A stretch of 64,000 bases of DNA, taken from assembly GCA_002633005.1 (NCBI GenBank), contig NMRA01000009.1, positions 579,456-643,455 on the forward strand, given 5' to 3'. A program made the translations under genes and the position numbers. Source of the DNA: Phoronis australis. Taxonomy: Eukaryota; Phoronida; Phoronidae. Position 1 is the stretch's first letter. Each line of letters opens with the position of its first letter. Of the stretch, positions 22,142 through 36,900 are shown one piece after another. Under the pieces are notes generated by a model. It was not told the DNA's origin. It saw nothing but the letters and a program-made list of their open reading frames with translations, and searched no databases.

Positions 22142-24585
22142 TCCACTCTAAGGAACAAATAAGGAATTGAACAGCTTATAGTTGTACTTACAAGCAACAT
22201 TTACCAACATGCAGACTGAACAGAAGTGTTGACCTCTCCTGCACAAAAGATTGTCTTCAGTCATTTTGCCTCTGACAGATGACCAAACTTAACATAGTAA
22301 CAAAAATTACCAAGGTAAGGCTGATGAAATGTCTGGGAAAACTAACAGAATATTTTTCAACCAAACTTGTCACCCACAGAAACTGCATCTTGCCATCTGT
22401 AATTGACAAATTGGACAATCGTAAGGATGTTCTGTAAAGTATCTTGGTTATGGAAATTAAATGTATGACCTTCACCCTACAGATAATGACAACAGAATGA
22501 CCTTGACACCAGGTGTTAATATTCAGGTATTGTGTATACTTACTTGTTGCTATAAAAATATATTAAAACATTTCCAACATTTCATCTTAACAACATTTAC
22601 TTTCTAATTCCTGAAAACATGAATTTCATTGTGGATAAAAAAAAAATCAGTTACTAACTCAAAATGGCTGAACCAGTTGAACACTGTTAAAGTACTTCTG
22701 ATCCCCATCAACAGAGAATAATTAAGACTCTTTAAAGGTCAAGTCATCCATAGATATGGTATTAAGTACTGCGCTGCATACTTTGTAGATAAAATCCAAG
22801 AAAACAGGTATTTGGCAAGGAACACTCACACTATGAAGTTTTAACATAGCATATAGTAGTAAATCTCTTGATGTTTGACTAGCTAAACTCAAGTCATGAC
22901 ATCTGTAGAGTTCTCGACAACAGAATAGTCACTTTCTGAGAAACTGTTTTCTCCACTGAATAACAGGCATCAAACTGAAAATTCAAATTGGACGAGAATA
23001 ATGAAATTCATCAACATGATTGAAAGTCCATGCGGACTCATTCCAACAAAACTGACTTAGCTAAGGCAAATCTTAAATTTTTGTAAATTTTAAAATAAAA
23101 GTTTAGTTTGTCTCAAAATCAATTCAAGAAAGAGATCTTAAGTGTTTGACATAAATTTTGTCTTAATTTTGACTTAATTACCAAATGTGGAAGTTTCAAA
23201 GTTAGGAAGTTAATACAAATCTTAAAAGTTAAGTAAAAATGAACTTAAGTCAGTTTCTTGGAATATGCCCCATGTCTTGATCATTTTGCTGAAGAAGTGA
23301 TTCGTGTCACTTCAAACTGGTTGCAATGTTTTTCGAACTCGATGCAGGTAAGCTTAAGTTGTAGCAAAATTCAAACACGTAATGGTAACGACACAGTCAA
23401 AATGGATTGTGGAGAACACTGAGAGTTTGATAAGAGAAGTGAACAATTCAAAAACGAATATGAACGTAATATACCTGTGAATGTGACACTCACATTCTGG
23501 TAATAATGAAATATAACATCCCACATTTTGAGAACCAGTTTTCTCCACTGAATAATGGGCATCAAACTCATTCTCAAAATATAGATATAACCCATATTCC
23601 CGTGCATATGAACATCACACACATTTGCCAGAAACAGAGGACGAGCCTGATGAAAACTATTTTCAGGAAGAAATTAAACACTACACATTGCAGACATAAA
23701 TCTCAACACAAACCAATCACAAATAATGTACTCATAACAAAAACAGTCCAGGAGATGTAAGCTTTCAAACTGTTACTGAGATTTGTTTGGTCATAATCTA
23801 GTCCCAAATCACAGTATCAGGAAAACCAACCTTCCCCAGACCCGATCACAATATTCAACAAATGACCTTGACCTTCACTAACGTGATATGATAAAAGTTG
23901 AAACAATTCCAAAACATAAATGTTTACCATACTTTCAAGTTTCAACTTAACAATAATACCATACTAAATAGAACTTTCTGGTTTTAAGATGATAAATGCA
24001 AACTTATCTTCTATCAAATAATAACAACACTAAATTCAACTGCATGGTTTTATGTTTGGACATCAGAATATGATTTATGTTTTGGTTTGCATATTGATTT
24101 TTAGTGATTATTGAAAACAAAACATAATCAATATTCTCTATAGTTTCACATTCATCACAAGATGATCTCAATATGAAATCCGAATTTGAAGAAAAACTAT
24201 TTTCCTGGTCTTATGTTTAAAATAGTGGAGACAAGACATTTTTACAAACATCCTTAAAATCATTTTGAACATCGATACACTCAATCTTGATTTGACTAGC
24301 TTTTTAAAGTCTATTATGACTCCATTTTACAAGTTACTACAACAGTTGTAACAAAATGGCAATTTTAGATCAATGATTTGAAAACAGCAGTTATTTTGCT
24401 ACAAATTAATTCTCCCCTTTTGTCCAATATACATCCAGTCATTCACTGACACTCATATAAAACATAGGAATGGTTTTCACTGTGCATGTGATTTCACAGA
24501 CAATCACAAGTCCACATCTGTGCACACACAAAATCAACCAACTAGACAGCACCACTAACACAAAACACCAATGGCGTATCGTTCA

Positions 24586-24926
24586 TCAATCTGTATCTTC
24601 ATCACTAGAGAGCTCATTCAAGGAGCACACAGTGTTACCTGTCCTTATTGCTTCCTTCTTTATGCGCTCCCAATGTTCAATCCTTGGAGCACACTGCAAA
24701 AATGAACGCCCTAGTCGCATCTTTCCCGTTATTAAAAACTCGCCAGAGCCAGTGTGAGCGCCACATTTAAGAGGTAACACAACATTTCCTCTAATAGTGC
24801 CATCTTTAGTAGAGTCTCTTTTGAAGTGTTTGTATTTTTGGTGATGAACCTTTCGGATCAGCAGTTGAATCTGACTTTCATCTCGGTCTGCCGAATTCTT
24901 CAGGTTTTCTAAAGTACCGACCACAA
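24586..24926 (-). CDS. METRN: Meteorin exon 4 and stop codon
   Basis: The acceptor is TTTGTTTTCAG above 24926. After completing a Val codon it encodes VVGTLENLKNSADRDE, LLIRKVHHQKYKHFK, LKCGAHTGSGEFLITGKMRL, LQCAPRIEHWERI and the C-terminal SSDEDTD, with TGA at 24588-24586. Confidence 0.93.
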
Positions 24927-27900
24927 CTGAAAACAAAAGAATTTTATCTCAATATTTTCTCAATATGAAGTGCAACGTTTAGTCAACTAGGATGTCATGT
25001 TTGAGTAATAACATTTCTCTGCATGTAAAAATACTTAAAATATGAACAAGCTTTGGTTATACACCAAAAGTTTGATAGAGAATGTCAAATGGAAATGTCA
25101 CCTTGTCAGTTATGTCTAACAAGTGAATGTCAGAAATGAAATAAATGAAAATAAGAAATTCTGAATCAGGACAGAGGGCAAATTCTGAATAAGGACAGAG
25201 GGCAAATTCTGAATCAGGACAGAGGACAAATTCTGAAATTAAGAAGCATAGAGCCCAAAATATCACAAAAACACGTATGACTAAATTTTGGCATTCCCAA
25301 TATTGTATTTAGCATCTTGTTATTAAAGAACTGCGAACACGACACCTGTGTGGGGAACATGACAGAAAGGGTTGGCATAGAATGTAGAGCGATACACTGT
25401 CATTCATGCACATGGATATGTTGTCTGTAGCAGTAGAGGTTAAACAGCAGGCTCAAGCACTACCTGATACACCTCATGGTAGACATTGGTTTCTACCTCA
25501 CTCGTTAAATTTTACAAAATGAACATGAATAGAGTCAATCTGTACTTTCATTTAAATATAACTTCAAGTTGAGATGTTATTAATATGAGACAGAACAGGT
25601 TCATTACAGAGCCCTAGACACAACCACAGATATAATCCAATTAGGTCTGACCCACACCTGCCTTTCATTATCACAGGCCCAGCTCCTTCTATGACATATA
25701 AAGAGCACAGACCCCCAGACAAGGTCCAGTTTCTATGTAAACCCTGGTAATCCCATGCAGAGGTAGGGTGGTAATGAGGTACAGCTTACAAAGGTATACA
25801 CAAGATCTCACCACTGCACACTGAGTAAATAGACTCAGTGGGACAGGCAATGGGGAAGTTTAAATTAAATCAATCAAGTTCCATACAAAGGCATGTGCCT
25901 TATGTGGTGGTGGTGTTTTTAATGACTAATTAGATGGTGTCAAATGAAAACCCCAATATTTTAAGTCATAAAATAAAAGGGAACCTAACATTTGTGTCCA
26001 CATTCAGGTATATGAGTACGCAAACCTGTACATTCAAGTGTCCAATTCAAAAATACGAGCTAACAGCATAAAATTTTGAGTTTACTGACCTACAGATATG
26101 AGCATTTAGATCAGTTTTCAAGCTTTCTAACAAAAAAAGTTGGCTCAAGTTATGGTTATTGCAAGTTATGGTTATTGCAAGTTATGGTTATTGCAAGTTA
26201 TGGTTATTGCAAGTTATGGTTATTGCAAGTTATGGTTATTGCAAGTTATGGTTATTGCATGTTATGGTTATTGCAAGTTATGGTTATTGCATGTTATGGT
26301 TATTGCAAGTTATGGTTATTGCAAGTTATGGTTATTGTGCTTGCAAAATGATTTAAATGATCAAATCTATAAGTTTGTAAACTCAACTCCTGTTACCCTC
26401 TTCATTTGTTATTCTTTGCAGCATTTCACACTTGCCGTGTCCCACTGTGTGTGTCATCAGCTTATGCTCTGTGGCGGTATTACTGCATCATTTTATTTCC
26501 ACTTGAGAATGAAACAAGTATGTTTCGAAATATCGCGTACCTTTTAATCATGTCTCTTGGTCATTTACTGTATCAATATTCTGTTGAGTAAAGTGTTTTA
26601 TTCCAACATACGAAAGAAACGGAATAAAGACTGTAAATAACGAAAAGTGTCATGTCTGCATACTGGAAAACTTGCTCAAGGAGTACCGCCAAACTCCAAA
26701 ATTGTAAACTGTCCTCTCATATTTTTGGACTTACGACACACTTGCAAGTGCAGATTTGTGCACATGACTCATTGTGTGCACACATGTTTGAGTGCCTTGA
26801 AATAGGTAACTGCATGATCCCTACTGATTTACTTGAAGAAATCCCAGTGTAAACGACTATCACCTACACATGATATCAACACCATATTCAGTGTGCATAC
26901 GGAACTGGAATTCTCCTAATAAATACCAAAGCGTCTTGTCTGCTTTCAGGATTTGTGAAAAGTGCTCCAGAGACAAAACGGTTTCCAATTAATGAATAAC
27001 CAAAGGGCCTGTACGTGGGTGTGTTCTTTCCTTACAGGGCTTACACCTGCAAAGAATGTTCAAACAGCTCCACAAGATATCTAAGTGCCAGTGTGACACT
27101 CGGGACACTGTATGTCACAGGATTGGACAAATTCGTTCAGTAAACATAGTCAATAAAGCCTGGCTCTCACTGAATTAACTTCTCAGTTTGGTCATCAATC
27201 AGTGACACCTATTGTCAGGATAAATCCCTCTCCTTACCCCCCAAGATGTCCAGGTGGAATCTCATATAAAACAGACATTTGACAGAGACTACATAGGCAG
27301 GAATTCACTGATATTGTACAGAATTGCTTAGAATCAAGACTGTCAGCTTAGATCTGGGGAATTATATTTTAAATGTGGTTTAAATGAAATGGGATTTCTT
27401 GTTGCTTGTTTTCAGTTCAGCTTGGAGTTAAAGGATGTGCTTTCAAGATAATGATGGTCTGTGTCAATAAATGCTAGCCATGTTCTGAAGGGGCCTCTCT
27501 GAAATAGAGTAACTTTCACATCAAATTACAGGAGTGTAAATAAAGACGATTAAAACATTACTTAGACATGTACATAGCATCTATAGTCTATTGGCTCGTT
27601 CTAAACTTGGAGTAACAGTGCAGTGACATGTACATAGCAGCCATCTATAATCTATTGGCTATTTATAGACTTGAAATATCTTTGAACTGACCGTATTCAT
27701 TAAAATGGGCAAAATAATAGCAATAGCGAACTTTTCATATTGGCGCCCTCTAGAGCAGCGACTTCCGCATGTTCCCGACTCAGATTTAGTGGATAGAAAT
27801 TCACTGCTATGTGATATAGTGGTTCATTTATTTAAAAACAGAAGAATAGATCCCATTGTGAACTCTCCTCACACTGTTTGATTAGGTTAAGGTCATAAAT

Positions 27901-30900
27901 TCATCTTTTTTACATTAGCAGGGATTTCAATACTACCATTTTATCAGTCGCAGCCACTGACTATGCAGACGCGGATTCTTCATCACAGTGGAAATGTATG
28001 GGACATGATGTCTTCAGCTACGGATATTTCAATGTATGGGACATGATGTCTTCAGCTACGGATATTTCAATGTATGGGACATGATGTCTTCATCTATGGA
28101 TATTTCAATGTATGGGACATGATGTCCTTCATCTATGGATATTTCAATGTATGGGACATGATGTCCTTCATCTATGGATATTTCAATGTATGGGACATGA
28201 TGTCTTCATCTATGGATATTTCAATGTATGGGACATGTCTTCATCTATGGATATTTCAATGTATGGGACATGATGTCCTTCATCTATGGATATTTCAATG
28301 TATGGGACATGATGTCCTTAATCTATGGATATTTCAATGTATGGGACATGATGTCCTTCATCTATGGATATTTCAATGTATGGGACATGATGTCTTCATC
28401 TATGGATATTTCAAGAGATTTGACTTTCCGTAAGCCATTATTATATCCTATTGCACAGCAGTGAAAATTTGCTGGCATTGCGATAGCAGGAAAGATGTTA
28501 AACATAACAATAAGAGAATCCTACATGAGTCTCAGGTTTATGGAATTTCCAAGAGGTTTTGGCCATGTCATGAATCTGAGATGAGTGTAGGATTTGCTTT
28601 CTCAAATGAGCCTTAAAAACAATCTTTTTTTGCTGAAAAACGCAACGTGTCTAAAACTTTCAACCACGCAACACTTTTTTACAAACACGCATGCACAATG
28701 TAAAGTAATTCATTTACTTTTTGTTAATAGGTTTATTTTAAGCTTAACAAATGTAAATTGCATTCACCTTTCGTACAAATATTCAAGTTAGAATCTAATA
28801 AATAGTATTTGGAGTTGTAATATTAAAACTAAAAAAATATCTATAAATAACAGTCAGCAAGGCTTCCCCACGTGTGACTGAGCACTGAATTGACCTTGAG
28901 ACAACACAGCTAGACAGTCTCGCCGCGTTTCTTGAGTTGGAGCTCGTCTCTGTTTGAATGAACGTGGATATAGAGTTCGCCGCCGAAAATGGGTCTGTTT
29001 AAGAAGTTGTTTGCATGTCCTGACTGGGAGTACGTACAGTTGCAACACCCGATTTGTCAACCACAACCTTGTCACCTTCTCGGAATTCTGGCAATGTTTG
29101 GTTGGCGCGTTTGGTTGTTTTAGTGTTTTCCAGGCCATAAAATGTAAGGCGTATGGATTTCTACTTTGCACTACTTTGCGATTTGACCATGTACTATCAA
29201 AAAAATTACGTACTTGGAGTTATTAACCAGTCATGTCATAACATGTGAGAACACTGTTTATACCACTAAATTGAAATCTCCTGTCTGAATCCATAGGTGG
29301 CGCTAAATGCCTGTCCAAAGACATGATCCTCAGTCTACAGAGTTGGTAATTTTCAATATGGCAGGGTTATTTCGAAAGTCAGCTATTGTATTTCTTAACA
29401 AACAAGTAAGCTTAGATCCACAAATTGTTGACAATTTCAAAGGAATGTGCATAAGGTAAGGCCAGACTTCTATCAATATCAGCATAAGAAAACGGCACCA
29501 AAGTATGATGGTTTCGAATGTCACATTATCTGACAAGGTATTTGAAGAAATAATATTAAATAACCAAGATCATCTTCGCCATTTAATGAACTGATAAAAC
29601 AATAAATGTTTAACAGTAACTGTGAATAGTCATGACATTGACAGGTTTAAAGGGAACTGCAGGTTAGGTTGATGGAATGTCATGATCTTCTTGAATTAGA
29701 ACGTTCTAGTTTAACTCTGAGCCATGCCAGACAAAGTTACCAGGGCATGACATGAGTTGACATCAGTGATGGGACAGAAAGAGAGCATTCAGGTCATTAA
29801 ATGTCAAAATTAAAAAAAAATAAACAACTTTTAGAATATGGGGTCTTTTTGACATTTAAGTGACATGAATATGGCACAGGTTTGAGTTTTTGGCTCGTCA
29901 CTTTTAAATGTCCATGCTTGAAGATAGCAAGTTTTTACTGAAGGACATCACTTTTAAATGTCCATGCTTGAAGATAGCAAGTTTTTACTGAAGGACATCA
30001 CTTTTAAATGTCCATGCTTGAAGATAGCAAGTTCTTACTGAAGGACATCACTTTTAAATGTCCATGCTTGAAGATAGCAAGTTTTTACTGAAGGGCATCA
30101 CTTTTAAATGTCCATGCTTGAAGATAGCAAGTTTTTAATGAAAGACATCACTTTTAAATGTTCATGCTTGAAGATAGCAAGTTTTTACTGAAGGGCATCA
30201 TTTTTAAATGTCCATGCTTGAAGATAGCAAGTTTTTAATGAAGGACACGTGACATGTAGCTCAAGAGTATTCAAATATTATTGTATTTGTGTGCAAATGA
30301 TGGTGACACCCCTTAATTTGAGGAGCAATTCAAGCGTAAAGATAAACATCCTTCCCACACATTTGAACATTTTGTTTTAAGCTGTTTTTACACTGGGAAA
30401 AATCGTCACATCACGGTGCAAAGTGTCACGGTGCAAGGTGTCACGGTGCGACTTGCTCAACTTTAAATGTCTTTACACAACATCAGATCGCAAACTGAAT
30501 CAGCATGAGTCATTTACACAAATACTATCTGTGCATGCTCGCATGAACAATAGCGAACATACAAACCATGTGGAATGCAAGTGGATCACCCATATACATG
30601 CTATTGCGCAAGCGCATTGAAACATGATCCCTCTCTCCCGTGCCCCAGATGTGCCCTCTACCTATCAAACCGGTGTCAAAAATGGCCGCCGCCATATAAA
30701 CTAGCGCCGCCATATAAACTAGCTTCGTGTCAGTCGTGTTTACACACACTTGCACCAGATCAGCTGTTTCATGGTAGTTGCTTCGGCTTATAAGCCCTTG
30801 TTCAACTTGGTGCCCAACCCTAATTTTTGAATTTCCCAATTTAAGCACCTTGGGCAGAAGACTGAAATCATGAGGGATATCTGATTTTTGAGAAAGGGAG

Positions 30901-33900
30901 CAAAATGGAACATTGTCAGAAATTGACTGTGGGTTTGTTTATTCTGACAAACATGCAAAATGAATTAAGGATATGAGTAATGTTACATCATCACAAGAGG
31001 ACTCAAGTTGACATGTAACAGGCTGATGAGCAAGTTGGCAAGGTTGTTTATATCAGCCTGGTATGTAAGTAAACTGTGGTCCCACTGAAATCATGTTGGC
31101 TTCATTAGAGTTAAAGCCTTGATGGAATGTTGGCCCATGACTACAAACCATTATATGGGGTTTACCTATATCCCTTCATAATCATTGCTGGCAGCTGACC
31201 TGCCAAGCAAACACAAAATGGAGCCACTGTCTTTTGCAGCCTTGAAATTAAATGGTTATTAAATGAAAATTCTGTTACAAGTGACAAATGGCAGTAGGGT
31301 TGAGTTTCACAGATGCAAGAATCTTGCAAAGGAAGCTAGAGTGACCATATGCTTTGCTTGCAATATATGACAATATCTCAAAGCCTTGCTAGAATGGAAC
31401 GAACAGACTTTGAATATGTTAAGGTGGATCACGGCATACACCATGACTTTACATAAGATTTCTGTTTAAACATACCAGCATAAAGTCAGAGATAGCCATG
31501 ACAAACTTTTTTTAATTGAACAGAGCATACAGTTATTTTGCTATTAACAGGCATGCCATCAGGGTGCATTGGTCATGGTAAGTAGAGTAGCTAGACTGCA
31601 CACTTGTAAACAGCACACTAACACTCCCAATGGGGGACACGGTTCCAGTGACCCTTTCCAAGTAACGACCCAAGCCATGACTCCTCAAGTCATGTTTTAT
31701 TATTGTCAAGAGGACATGCAACTGACTAGTGTTCAGGTGAAAGCACTGTTGAACACAGGCTCACATAGGAAATATGTCACTCTCACAAAGCCAGGTTCCT
31801 GCAACATGTGATTTGACAGTTTTGCTTACAATTAGACCTAATCATACAGTGTTTAAGTGGCAGCCTCTGTGAGAAGGCTCTCCTGTAAATAGCCTGAATG
31901 GCCCACTGATCAGACCAGAACAATAACACCTTGAAAATGAAGAATCATGGCATACATTAGAGATGGAAACTGTCAATTCACTAGCTGTTGAAACCACTGC
32001 AAACATCAACTTTTGATCTACAGTTTGAAGTATGTTAAGTCTTCACTCACACAATATGATAGACAAGCTAAATCTCACTTTGTCAAAAAATTTTCACAAA
32101 AGCACAGATTAAGAAAATTCTAGTCTATAATTGGCATGGTTTGCACTGTTAAGATGTCGCAAAAGATTATTTGGGAAAGTTCCCATTATTTGTATCCTAT
32201 GAAACATTTGGTGCGAAACAAGCGGAAAATAAGCACACTATCTGTCACACATCCTAGCTTTTGCAAAGACCTTTCCCACAATGTTCAATACCAAACAGAT
32301 ACCACCCACTGAGATTTCAATAGTGAAGTACTGTTAAGCCTAACTGCAGAGTTCTCATCATCAAATTAAAGAGAGGTAATTACTAGACACTTTGTATTGC
32401 ATTTTTGACACAGGAAAATTAGCTGTCCATAATCTTTTTGAAGAGTTGTTGGCAAACAGTGCTTGACAAGCTGGTCACATGTGAGATGGGATACTGCACA
32501 CTGTGGATACAAGCGGAGTGTCAGTCATGGAGTAGGTCACTACTGTCACCTCTGTAGTTCAAGAGCTTGGCTCAAGTGGGGGTACAGAGGGGGGTCAGGC
32601 CAATTAATAGTCTCGAGAAGGCTGAAGCAGGGAGGCACCTGAGATTATACGACCGTACTCACCAAAATCACTAGAACAGAAGCTGTCGAGGATTTCTTCA
32701 TCCGTGCATGGTCTGCATTCTGGAAATACGAGAGAGGACAGTGTACATATAAAAATATACTGGAGATATAATGAACTCCAAAAACATCAAGGCAGATGAA
32801 TATGTTACTATGCAGTGTGGACAACTTTAAGTTATGAGAGAAGTGAAAGACAGCAACTAACATGTGCCATTTGTCAAGGCTCAGGAAACATAAGAGATAA
32901 AAATTTTAAATTTCTTTCAATACCAATGTACGATGTTAACTAGGGCCCTGTTCCACTACAAGGCAGCAACTTTACCATATTATTTACACTGAGTCTAAAC
33001 AGAGGCTTATGTTAAACTTTACAATTAGGTGGTAAGTCTAAATTTAGCCACTGTGTGAAAAACGTAGTTAGGACATTTTAATAAAGCAGACCTCTACACT
33101 ATACTGTGCTACACCCTCTCAACCAGCCTATCATTTTTCATTCTGTTTAAAATAGATTATCATCAAGCTGTACATTTCCATAGTCTGTGAAACAAAAGAG
33201 ATATGAAGAATGGTTTGTTTTTTCAGGACACAAATGTTGATAAGCATACAACCAGAATACCTATGTCCCTCCAATACAAATACATTAATTTTCTAATAGG
33301 CATGCAGTGAAGTTCATGCAGTTAAGTTCATGCAGTGAAGTTCATGCAGTGAAGTTCATTCAACAACAGATATCTTGGATTTCATCACATTTTTAAACGT
33401 ACTTTACATAATTATACTGATATATTAATTAATTTGTCTCGTTGACAAGCTGCTAAACATTTTAATACGTATGGTATGGTATTTATAAATACTGATGTTT
33501 TGAATGCTCTAAATCCTGTTTCTGAAATACAACTTCCACTCAAGTCAAAACACTTTATTTACACACCGGAGTAGAAATCTAAAGAAACTTGTTGTGCGAG
33601 AAAACATGAGCAAAGCTGGGTTATTACTAAACAATTCAAGCAAGCCTCAATGCCATAGCGTTTTTCTGTCTAGATTATTGTGATTTCAGTCTGGTAACAA
33701 GCTTAAAACAACACAAAACAACAAGAGTGTTCAAGGCACACAGCTGACAGAGAACAGAGGCTCTAGGTCTGCCAGCCATCAACACTTGTTTGTTTGACTT
33801 CTCTTGGAGCATTTCAAACAGTAGCTAGACAATGGAACAACACTGACTACAGCTCAGACCCTGCCAGCATGAACAGCCCTCAAGTGACATTTGACATCAT

Positions 33901-36900
33901 TGTTTTGCTGAACCTCTATAGCTAAATCCCCTCTCTAAATTTTGCAACTGATCATTTTTGAAGCCCACATTTTGGTCAGTTCAGCTTCATGCCCATCCAG
34001 TGGAACTTGGACTGTATGGCAGTGTATGGCCATTTGTTGTTTGGAGGATTCTATCATCATCAATATCAACACCATATAGGACTACTCTAGAATAAGTTTC
34101 AAATTCAGTATTCTGCTCAAATGACTGTAATGATGATAATTAAGTTCAGAATTTCATAACTCAAAGCAAAATGAAAAGTTGATTTCCTATGACATTGTTT
34201 TGATTGCATCAATTTGTGAGGACACAAGGTATCAACTTTCACAATCTGAAAAAGCTCACTCTAGTTGATCAAATAAGCCAGTTCTAATATACCTGGAGTT
34301 ATGCAACAAAGTAAACTTTTCATTTCACTAGATAGGATACACCTGGATACACCTGGCTGTTCAAAGAGAACCAGTCTTTGTCATCAGGAAAGGAAGTTGA
34401 ACCAATGATAACTTGTTACCCAAATATTGTCCCATGTTATGTTTACTGAAAGCTACAGGGCCACTAGCAATTTCCTGTTCTGTGTACAACACTCATACTC
34501 AAAGTGAGTTGTGATTGTAATTTACTTTACCAACATTAAAGCTTTAAGCCGATTTTCTTTCACTGATGGCATAAGTGGGGTCTTTCTAGAAGGCTTCAGA
34601 ACAATTGATTAGAACTATGAAAATAAAGTCAATGATTACAAAGTAAGCAGAACATACAAGAGTGAAGACTCTAGTGAATATACACCATATACACTGTACA
34701 AGTCTCTAAGCATCATAAATCTGGGTGTAAAATGTGAGCTTGAGGTCAATGGGCTAATAAATGTTAAATCATAAACCAAACCTCAGGCATTAGTGACAAC
34801 TGTCAGCCTAGTTATTTCAGTTTCTCTCGGTTTCAATGAAGTAAGACAAATGCAACTAGATATGGTGAAATCTCACAGATTTCAGACCAAAATAATTGTG
34901 AAAATTGCCCTTTTCATTTTTCAACATTGTTGTGAATTTGTCAATTTCCAAAATATTGTCTGACAACACAGGGTGAACAAGGAAAGGCATTAAATTGGAG
35001 CAACATACAGAGTTACAGATCAACGAAAAATGAGAAAATAAAATTGCACAAATCTGCCATGTTGTGTCTCAAATTGGTGAGATTTTACTCTACTGCTGAA
35101 CAAGCTCCGAACAAGCTTTGAACAAGCTTTGATCATGATCAAACTCAGAGTGAACAATATCATGAAAAAGAAACAACTTGATAAAATGATATAAAATTGG
35201 AGTACACAGACTTTACAATCCAACTTGTCTAGGATGTTTGCTCAGGCAAAGAGTGTGTCCTTTATATTTATAGCACAAGCTGTCAAGGTGTCACAGCAAA
35301 ATTGAAGAGAATGTCATTAAAAGTGCAGCAAGTTTAAAACGTGTTGCGTGACAAGCTTCCCACAGGCCATTACGGGTTGAACAAGTCCATTGAGAAGAAT
35401 ACAGGTATGTCTATATAAATCACCTTGGTGACTTCAACAACGCACCCAAAATCTGTGCAGGTATAAAGAATCAGATTGTCACAAGAGTGTAATAACCAAG
35501 GACACAAACAGTGAGACAAATCTGCCAGATACCGTAGTTACTGACCATCACCAGATAAATTGAGACCAGGCTCTACTTATGCCTACTTAAGCCACTGAGA
35601 AGTCATCTTTGAAAACGGCTTGTGGAGGCGAAATACTAGGCTTACCCCTGCTCCATACATCAACGGTAGAATTACTGTACAGTTCAGATACACTAAAAAT
35701 TTCCCAACATATTTATTACTTTGTTCAAGGTCAGAGCTCAACCAGATTTTAGAAAAAGGCAATACAGGCCATCCCAAGTAAGTAAAGTGTTTATCTCACA
35801 TCAGTGTAATGGTTAAACAAACAAAAGGCAATACAGGCCATCCCAAGTAAGTAAAGTGTTTATCTCACATCAGTGTAATGGTTAAACAAACAAAAGGCAA
35901 TACAGGCCATCCCAAGTAAGTAAAGTGTTTATCTCACATCAGTGTAATGGTTAAACAAACAAAAGCCAGCCAAGATGCTAATGACTTTCTAATTTCAGAC
36001 TGTTGATACAAATTGATACAAATTGATACAAATTGCAGAGTCCATTTAAGAATTTTTATGATGAATGCCAAAACTGCCAAGTTACATGAACTTTTTATAC
36101 CGGCTTTGGTAGTTAATGTACATCGAAGTAAGCAGTAGGTGATGTTGTTGTCATCGAAGTAATCACAAAGCAGCACTGATGCATCGCGTGCACCACAAGG
36201 TAGGACTGATGCATCGCGTGCACCACAAGGCAACACTGATGCATCGCGTGCACCACAAGGCAGCACTGATGCATCGCGTGCACGCTAAGATTTTGTTAAT
36301 GTGACAATTTGGGAACATTTACGTGTGCTAAATGACATAAAATTATTTCTAATTCTATTGCTGATTATTCGAGCAAAATATAATAAGCTATTAGTGACGA
36401 CAGTGTCCTTTAATTGTTGACGATAACAGTGGCACCTGGCGATAACTTCGATGGGATCGAAGTTGACCGTTCACACTGTACCGCAGCATCGACCCTCTGC
36501 TGTTAAATCCACCTGTTTACTGCAAAGTTAACTGGCATGGTTGATTAGGTTATGTTGACTTATTTATTTCAGCTCTTTAACATTGACGGAATCAAAAATC
36601 TCCCACTTTATCAGTGACAGCTAATGACTATACAGTCACGGATTGTTCATTGTAGTGGGAAATGTATGGGACATGTCTTCAGTTATGGATATTTTGACAA
36701 GTTTGCCCCCATAAGTGATTAGTATATCCCACGTAAATCAGTGAAAATTTGCCGACAGCGTGAAAGGTATAGAACGCTGTTTATACCACTAGTTTGAAAC
36801 CTCCACTCCGGATTACATGGGATCTACAGGTGGCGCTGAACGCCTTTCCACCAAAGACCTGACTGCCGTCTGGCGGGTTTGCGAATTTCAATATAGCGTG

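Larger units (their letters stand above)
20146..24585. other. Convergent 3' region between DGKE and meteorin
   Basis: It holds the 3' untranslated regions of both genes and little or no spacer. Candidate polyadenylation signals for DGKE on the + strand are AATAAA at 20799-20804 and 21824-21829. For meteorin on the - strand, TTTATT (AATAAA reversed) lies at 22136-22141 and 21787-21792. Strand composition changes from T-rich to A-rich at about 21.8-22 kb, in line with the two transcripts ending there. No other gene was seen. Confidence 0.6.
24927..32662 (-). other. Meteorin intron 3, 7.7 kb
   Basis: No exon was seen. It holds arrays at 25157-25236, 26146-26337, 27991-28412 and 29898-30247, plus one copy of a dispersed repeat (about 27870-29400) that is interrupted by unrelated sequence at about 28490-29240. 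A segment at 30375-30760 begins and ends near TTTACAC motifs and may be another small element. Confidence 0.7.

Noticed and set aside
26076-26547. Frames encoding repeated QVMVIASYGYCKLWL-like peptides
   Set aside because: They come from the 16-bp array. A 16-bp unit cycles through all three frames, so the peptide is an artefact.
28074-28464. Frames encoding repeated FNVWDMMSFIYGY peptides
   Set aside because: Translation of the 38/39-bp array; the frame changes with unit length.
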